This document shows positions 7,495 through 10,113 of a stretch of 10,113 nucleotides of DNA, in pieces. The stretch covers positions 1-10,113 of the forward strand of contig QNAR01000039.1 in the NCBI GenBank assembly GCA_003643975.1. Direction: 5' to 3'. Source of the stretch: Thermotogae bacterium (GTDB lineage: Bacteria > Thermotogota > Thermotogae > Petrotogales > Kosmotogaceae). The translations under genes and the position numbers were made by a program. The notes under the pieces were generated by a model. The model made no database searches and was not told the origin of the DNA. It saw only the letters and a list, made by a program, of their open reading frames with translations. Each line of letters starts with the position of its first letter. Position 1 is the stretch's first letter.

Positions 7495-8601
7495 ATGAAG
7501 GCATTTGTCGAGTTGAAAAATATTTCAAAGCATTTCAAAGACCCTCATGGTCAGGGAATAGTGAAGGCAGTGGATGGTATATCTTTTCAGGTAAAACAGG
7601 GTGAGCTTGTGACTCTTTTGGGACCATCGGGATGTGGAAAAACAACTACCCTGAGGATAATTGGAGGCTTTGAGATTCAAAATGGAGGAGATGTTCTCAT
7701 AGATGATACTGTGGTAAACAACCTTCCCCCAAATCGACGCCCCACAGCCATGGTTTTTCAAAGCTATGCGCTATTCCCACATATGAATGTCTTTGAAAAC
7801 GTGTCCTATGGGCTGAAAATAAAAAATCTCACCAAAAGCGAGATAAAGAAAAAAGTGCACGACATTCTCGAAATAGTAGGTCTCTCAGGGCTTGAGAACC
7901 GCTACCCGGGGAAATTGTCCGGCGGGCAGCAACAAAGGGTTGCCCTTGCCAGAGCGATCGTGCTTGAGCCAAAATTGCTGTTGCTTGATGAACCGTTGTC
8001 CAATCTTGATGCAAAATTGAGAGAACAGATGAGAATCGAATTGAAAAAAATCCAAAAACGAGTGGGAATCACCAGTGTCTATGTAACACATGACCAGTTG
8101 GAAGCCATGACGCTTTCGGATAAAGTTGTAATTATGAAATCCGGGAAAATAGTACAAGAAGACACGCCCGCAAATATTTATCGTTTCCCTGCAAACAAAT
8201 TCGTGGCTTCTTTTATTGGCAGGGCGAATTTTGTGGAAGCTACTATCACGGATGTCAAACCGCAATTTGTAAAAGTGAAGTTGGTTAATGGCAAAGAAGT
8301 AGAGGCAATAATAGCACGCAATGGATGGAAAATAGGTGAAAAGGTGCAAGTGGTTGTCAGACCCGAGAGCATTGCCATTACATCTGCGGACAAGGGTGAT
8401 CTTACCGGAACAATTGAAAACAGTATATACACCGGAAACATGGTGACTTTTGAAATTTCAAGCGAGGGAACCACCTTTGAAGTGGATATGATTAATCCCT
8501 ATTCAAGTGCCTTACCTTCAACAGGAGAGAAAGTAGGGTTGAAATTCGACCGAAATTCAACCACGGTGGTCAGGGTTGAGGATACACGAAGTGAAGAATA
8601 A
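7495..8601 (+). CDS. ABC transporter ATPase, FbpC/AfuC/PotA type
   Basis: This is the ATPase for the double permease just upstream. The 368 residues show Walker A GPSGCGKTT (43-51), Q-loop Gln89, the signature LSGGQQQ (141-147), Walker B ending in Asp165-Glu166, the D-loop SNLDA (169-173) and the H-loop His199. The C-terminal part begins with IGRANFVEA, characteristic of the FbpC/PotA branch, followed by a TOBE domain to the end. It starts 5 bases after the permease stop with GAGG at 7483-7486. Its last 11 bases overlap the likely start of the phosphatase gene. It shares most catalytic motifs with the first ATPase (1889-2989), but the two C-terminal halves are clearly different, so this is not a recent duplication. 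Confidence 0.94.
   Translation: MKAFVELKNISKHFKDPHGQGIVKAVDGISFQVKQGELVTLLGPSGCGKTTTLRIIGGFEIQNGGDVLIDDTVVNNLPPNRRPTAMVFQSYALFPHMNVFENVSYGLKIKNLTKSEIKKKVHDILEIVGLSGLENRYPGKLSGGQQQRVALARAIVLEPKLLLLDEPLSNLDAKLREQMRIELKKIQKRVGITSVYVTHDQLEAMTLSDKVVIMKSGKIVQEDTPANIYRFPANKFVASFIGRANFVEATITDVKPQFVKVKLVNGKEVEAIIARNGWKIGEKVQVVVRPESIAITSADKGDLTGTIENSIYTGNMVTFEISSEGTTFEVDMINPYSSALPSTGEKVGLKFDRNSTTVVRVEDTRSEE
8578..8582 (+). promoter_or_regulatory. Ribosome binding site supporting the phosphatase GTG start
   Basis: GAGGA, inside the end of the ATPase gene, stands 8 bases before GTG 8591. The alternative TTG start at 8576 would overlap this site and has no comparable one of its own, so GTG 8591 is preferred. 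Confidence 0.65.
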
Positions 8602-9400
8602 CCTGAAGCTGATAATTAGCGACCTCGATGGCACCATATTGAAGAAAGATTCTACGCTATCTGAGAAAGTTATAGAAAGTGCCGAAAAATTTAGAAACTC
8701 AGGTATAGACCTCACAATTGCCACCGGCAGAATCCTGGAATCCGCATTGCCTTACATTGCGAAGCTGAAAATCACGAAACCTGTGATCCTGTACAACGGT
8801 GCGAAGATATTTGACCCTCTAAAGAGGGAATATATATACCAGGCGTTTTTCAAAGAGAGCGAAAAGCGCCTGCTTTTTGAAATCCTTCAAGCTGAAAAGC
8901 TTCATGCCGTGTTTTTCACCGAAGAGGGCTCATACGTTTTCAACTCTTCGCCGTTGATCGAGGATTTTCGTATTCATGATGGAATAGAGCTGAAATCTTC
9001 ACCTCTTTCAGAACTATTGCATACCGATCTCGCCAAAATTATGATAATTGACGAGCCATCAACCGTAGATGAAATACAGGAAAATATAGGACCGGAATTT
9101 GAGAAATTTTGCTCCGTTTTAAGATCCGAAAAAGTTTTCCTCGAGTTATTGCCTGGAGGAGTCAACAAAGGCACAGCACTGGTCCGCCTATGTGAGTTGC
9201 TTGGAATTTCTCCTGAGAATACAATTGCTCTTGGGGATAACCCCAATGATTTTGAAATGCTAAGGCGCGCAGGGATTGGAGTAGCAGCTGGCGAAAGCCA
9301 TTCAGTGTTAAGTGAAGTAGCTGACATCATTATAAAGGAAAATCCCGAAAACGTGCTCGAAAGGCTTAACGAACTGCTTTTCGAAAGGAGATATCTATGA
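8591..9400 (+). CDS. HAD-superfamily phosphatase, Cof/YidA type
   Basis: This is a haloacid-dehalogenase phosphatase of the Cof-type (class IIB cap) group, cytoplasmic, usually hydrolysing small sugar phosphates. With the GTG start it has 269 residues (274 if TTG 8576 is used). All four motifs are present: DLDGT with nucleophile Asp11 and Asp13; the motif II region in TIATGR (42-47); Lys183 in VNKGTAL; and GDNPND (205-210), whose acids bind magnesium. The cap lies between motifs II and III, at about residues 80-180. It overlaps the ATPase gene by 11 bases and is followed by the next gene after one base, so it is translated as part of the transporter operon. A natural role is to dephosphorylate the imported compound or to relieve sugar-phosphate stress; these enzymes are promiscuous, so this is an inference. 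Confidence 0.9.
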   Translation: MKNNLKLIISDLDGTILKKDSTLSEKVIESAEKFRNSGIDLTIATGRILESALPYIAKLKITKPVILYNGAKIFDPLKREYIYQAFFKESEKRLLFEILQAEKLHAVFFTEEGSYVFNSSPLIEDFRIHDGIELKSSPLSELLHTDLAKIMIIDEPSTVDEIQENIGPEFEKFCSVLRSEKVFLELLPGGVNKGTALVRLCELLGISPENTIALGDNPNDFEMLRRAGIGVAAGESHSVLSEVADIIIKENPENVLERLNELLFERRYL

Positions 9401-9401
9401 T

Positions 9402-10113
9402 ATGAAGATGGATTCAACAACATTCCCCGTTTTAGGGCCTTCAAACCTGAAGCCCATTGGCTCTGTCGAACTTCCCTTTAAGACATATCATGTACAAGGA
9501 CTTGCTGTAACAGACAGAGCCTTTTTTCTTAGTTCGGTGGATGAAATAAATAACAGAGGGCTTCTCTGGAAAGTAGATCGTTCAACACTTGAAACGGAAA
9601 AAGAACAGGACCTTGCCAGAGAAATAACTCCGGGTGAGTTAACGATTCACGTGGGCGGTATATTTTATGATGGCAAATATCTCTGGGCTCCTGCCGCGGG
9701 GTACAAACGTGAATCCGGATCTTTCATCTTTGCAATTGAGCCCTCAGATATGGAAATTGTGAAAGTGCTGAAATTCGATGATCACATAGGGGCCGTAGCC
9801 TCAAATGGCAAAGACAGATTATATCTTGCAAACTGGGATTCTGTGTACATTTACATAACGGATTTTGAAGGCAACATATTGAAGAAAATTTTAAATCCGG
9901 GTATAAGCCAGAGAATGGGTTATGTATGCGCTTATCAGGATATTCACTATGATTTTGAAAGCGGCTTGCTCTTATGCAATGGCGACACTAGAAAACCCAG
10001 AGAACTCCCCGAAGGATATATATTTGGTTATCCTTATTTTCATGGATACGAAGATATTTTTGGCATGGTAGACTGGCTTGACCTGGACACAGGAAAAGTC
10101 GTTAAACGTGTGG
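9402..10113 (+). CDS. Unrecognised beta-propeller-like protein, 3' end beyond window
   Basis: This open frame of 237 codons has no stop before the window ends, so the gene is partial. The start is ATG 9402, one base after the phosphatase stop, with AAAGGAG at 9384-9390 (11 bases upstream, slightly long spacing); ATG 9408 is a less likely alternative. There is no signal peptide or membrane segment, so the product is probably cytoplasmic. I see an imperfect repeat resembling beta-propeller blades: a His or similar residue, then Gly, a hydrophobic run, Asp/Asn-Gly and an aromatic or Leu strand. Copies lie near residues 30-45, 83-99, 128-147 and 169-184, with about 40-50 residues between copies. 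I cannot assign a family with confidence; a domain of unknown function such as DUF6454 is one candidate from memory. Its operon position implies a role linked to the transported substrate. Confidence 0.8.
   Translation, partial: MKMDSTTFPVLGPSNLKPIGSVELPFKTYHVQGLAVTDRAFFLSSVDEINNRGLLWKVDRSTLETEKEQDLAREITPGELTIHVGGIFYDGKYLWAPAAGYKRESGSFIFAIEPSDMEIVKVLKFDDHIGAVASNGKDRLYLANWDSVYIYITDFEGNILKKILNPGISQRMGYVCAYQDIHYDFESGLLLCNGDTRKPRELPEGYIFGYPYFHGYEDIFGMVDWLDLDTGKVVKRV

Noticed and set aside
7885..8349. 154-codon open frame on the minus strand
   Set aside because: It lies entirely inside the ATPase gene, whose motifs are intact on the plus strand; the antisense translation has no recognisable domain and no ribosome site was evident.
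1889..8601. Recent duplication of the ATPase gene
   Set aside because: The two ATPases share only family motifs; their signature sequences (ISGGQ versus LSGGQ) and C-terminal halves differ, placing them in separate branches.
8974..9444. 156-codon open frame on the minus strand
   Set aside because: It is antisense to the phosphatase motifs and the next gene start; its Ser-rich composition is typical of a shadow frame.
1..10113. CRISPR arrays, tRNA or rRNA genes, insertion sequences, phage or toxin-antitoxin modules
   Set aside because: No regularly spaced repeats, no transposase or integrase motifs and no RNA gene signatures were seen; the window is almost completely filled by metabolic genes.

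Overview
The window is a densely packed, all-plus-strand accessory metabolic locus, apparently from a member of the Thermotogota. Two things suggest this: the sugar kinase at 3884-4720 reads as a close relative of Thermotoga maritima TM0415 (comparison from memory, not a search), and the substrate-binding protein has a plain cleavable signal peptide rather than a lipobox. The moderate GC content would fit a mesophilic or moderately thermophilic lineage such as Kosmotoga or Mesotoga, but that is a guess.

Region 1 (1-4720) opens with a strong intrinsic-terminator hairpin (20-55), probably lying just after the stop of an upstream substrate-binding protein gene that is cut off. It is followed by a carbohydrate (CUT1) ABC transporter: a MalF-type permease (73-1014), a MalG-type permease (1011-1877) and a MalK/UgpC-type ATPase (1889-2989). 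Two enzymes come next: a xylose-isomerase-like TIM-barrel isomerase/epimerase (2994-3884) and a PfkB-family kinase resembling the Thermotoga inositol-cluster kinase TM0415 (3884-4720). Gene junctions overlap or are nearly touching, so this is one operon.

Region 2 (4721-9400) starts after a 52-base T-rich gap without a clear terminator. It encodes a second, unrelated ABC importer of the ferric/AfuABC/PhnSTUV class: a secreted binding protein (4773-5765), a second hairpin terminator/attenuator (5782-5810), a double-length permease with two EAA loops (5822-7489) and an FbpC/PotA-type ATPase (7495-8601). A Cof-type HAD phosphatase (8591-9400) overlaps the ATPase gene.

Region 3 (9402 to the window end) is the 5' part of a gene for an unrecognised cytoplasmic protein with beta-propeller-like repeats.

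Taken together, the locus looks like a scavenging system for a polyol or sugar, possibly phosphorylated. Two importers of different families bring in substrate, a phosphatase can remove phosphate, and a kinase plus an isomerase process the product. Myo-inositol or an inositol phosphate is the leading substrate guess, because in T. maritima the TM0415 kinase lies in the inositol cluster (TM0412-TM0416) beside the InoEFGK transporter. The sequence alone does not prove the substrate. Every stretch longer than 60 bases is covered by a gene or by a described control element.
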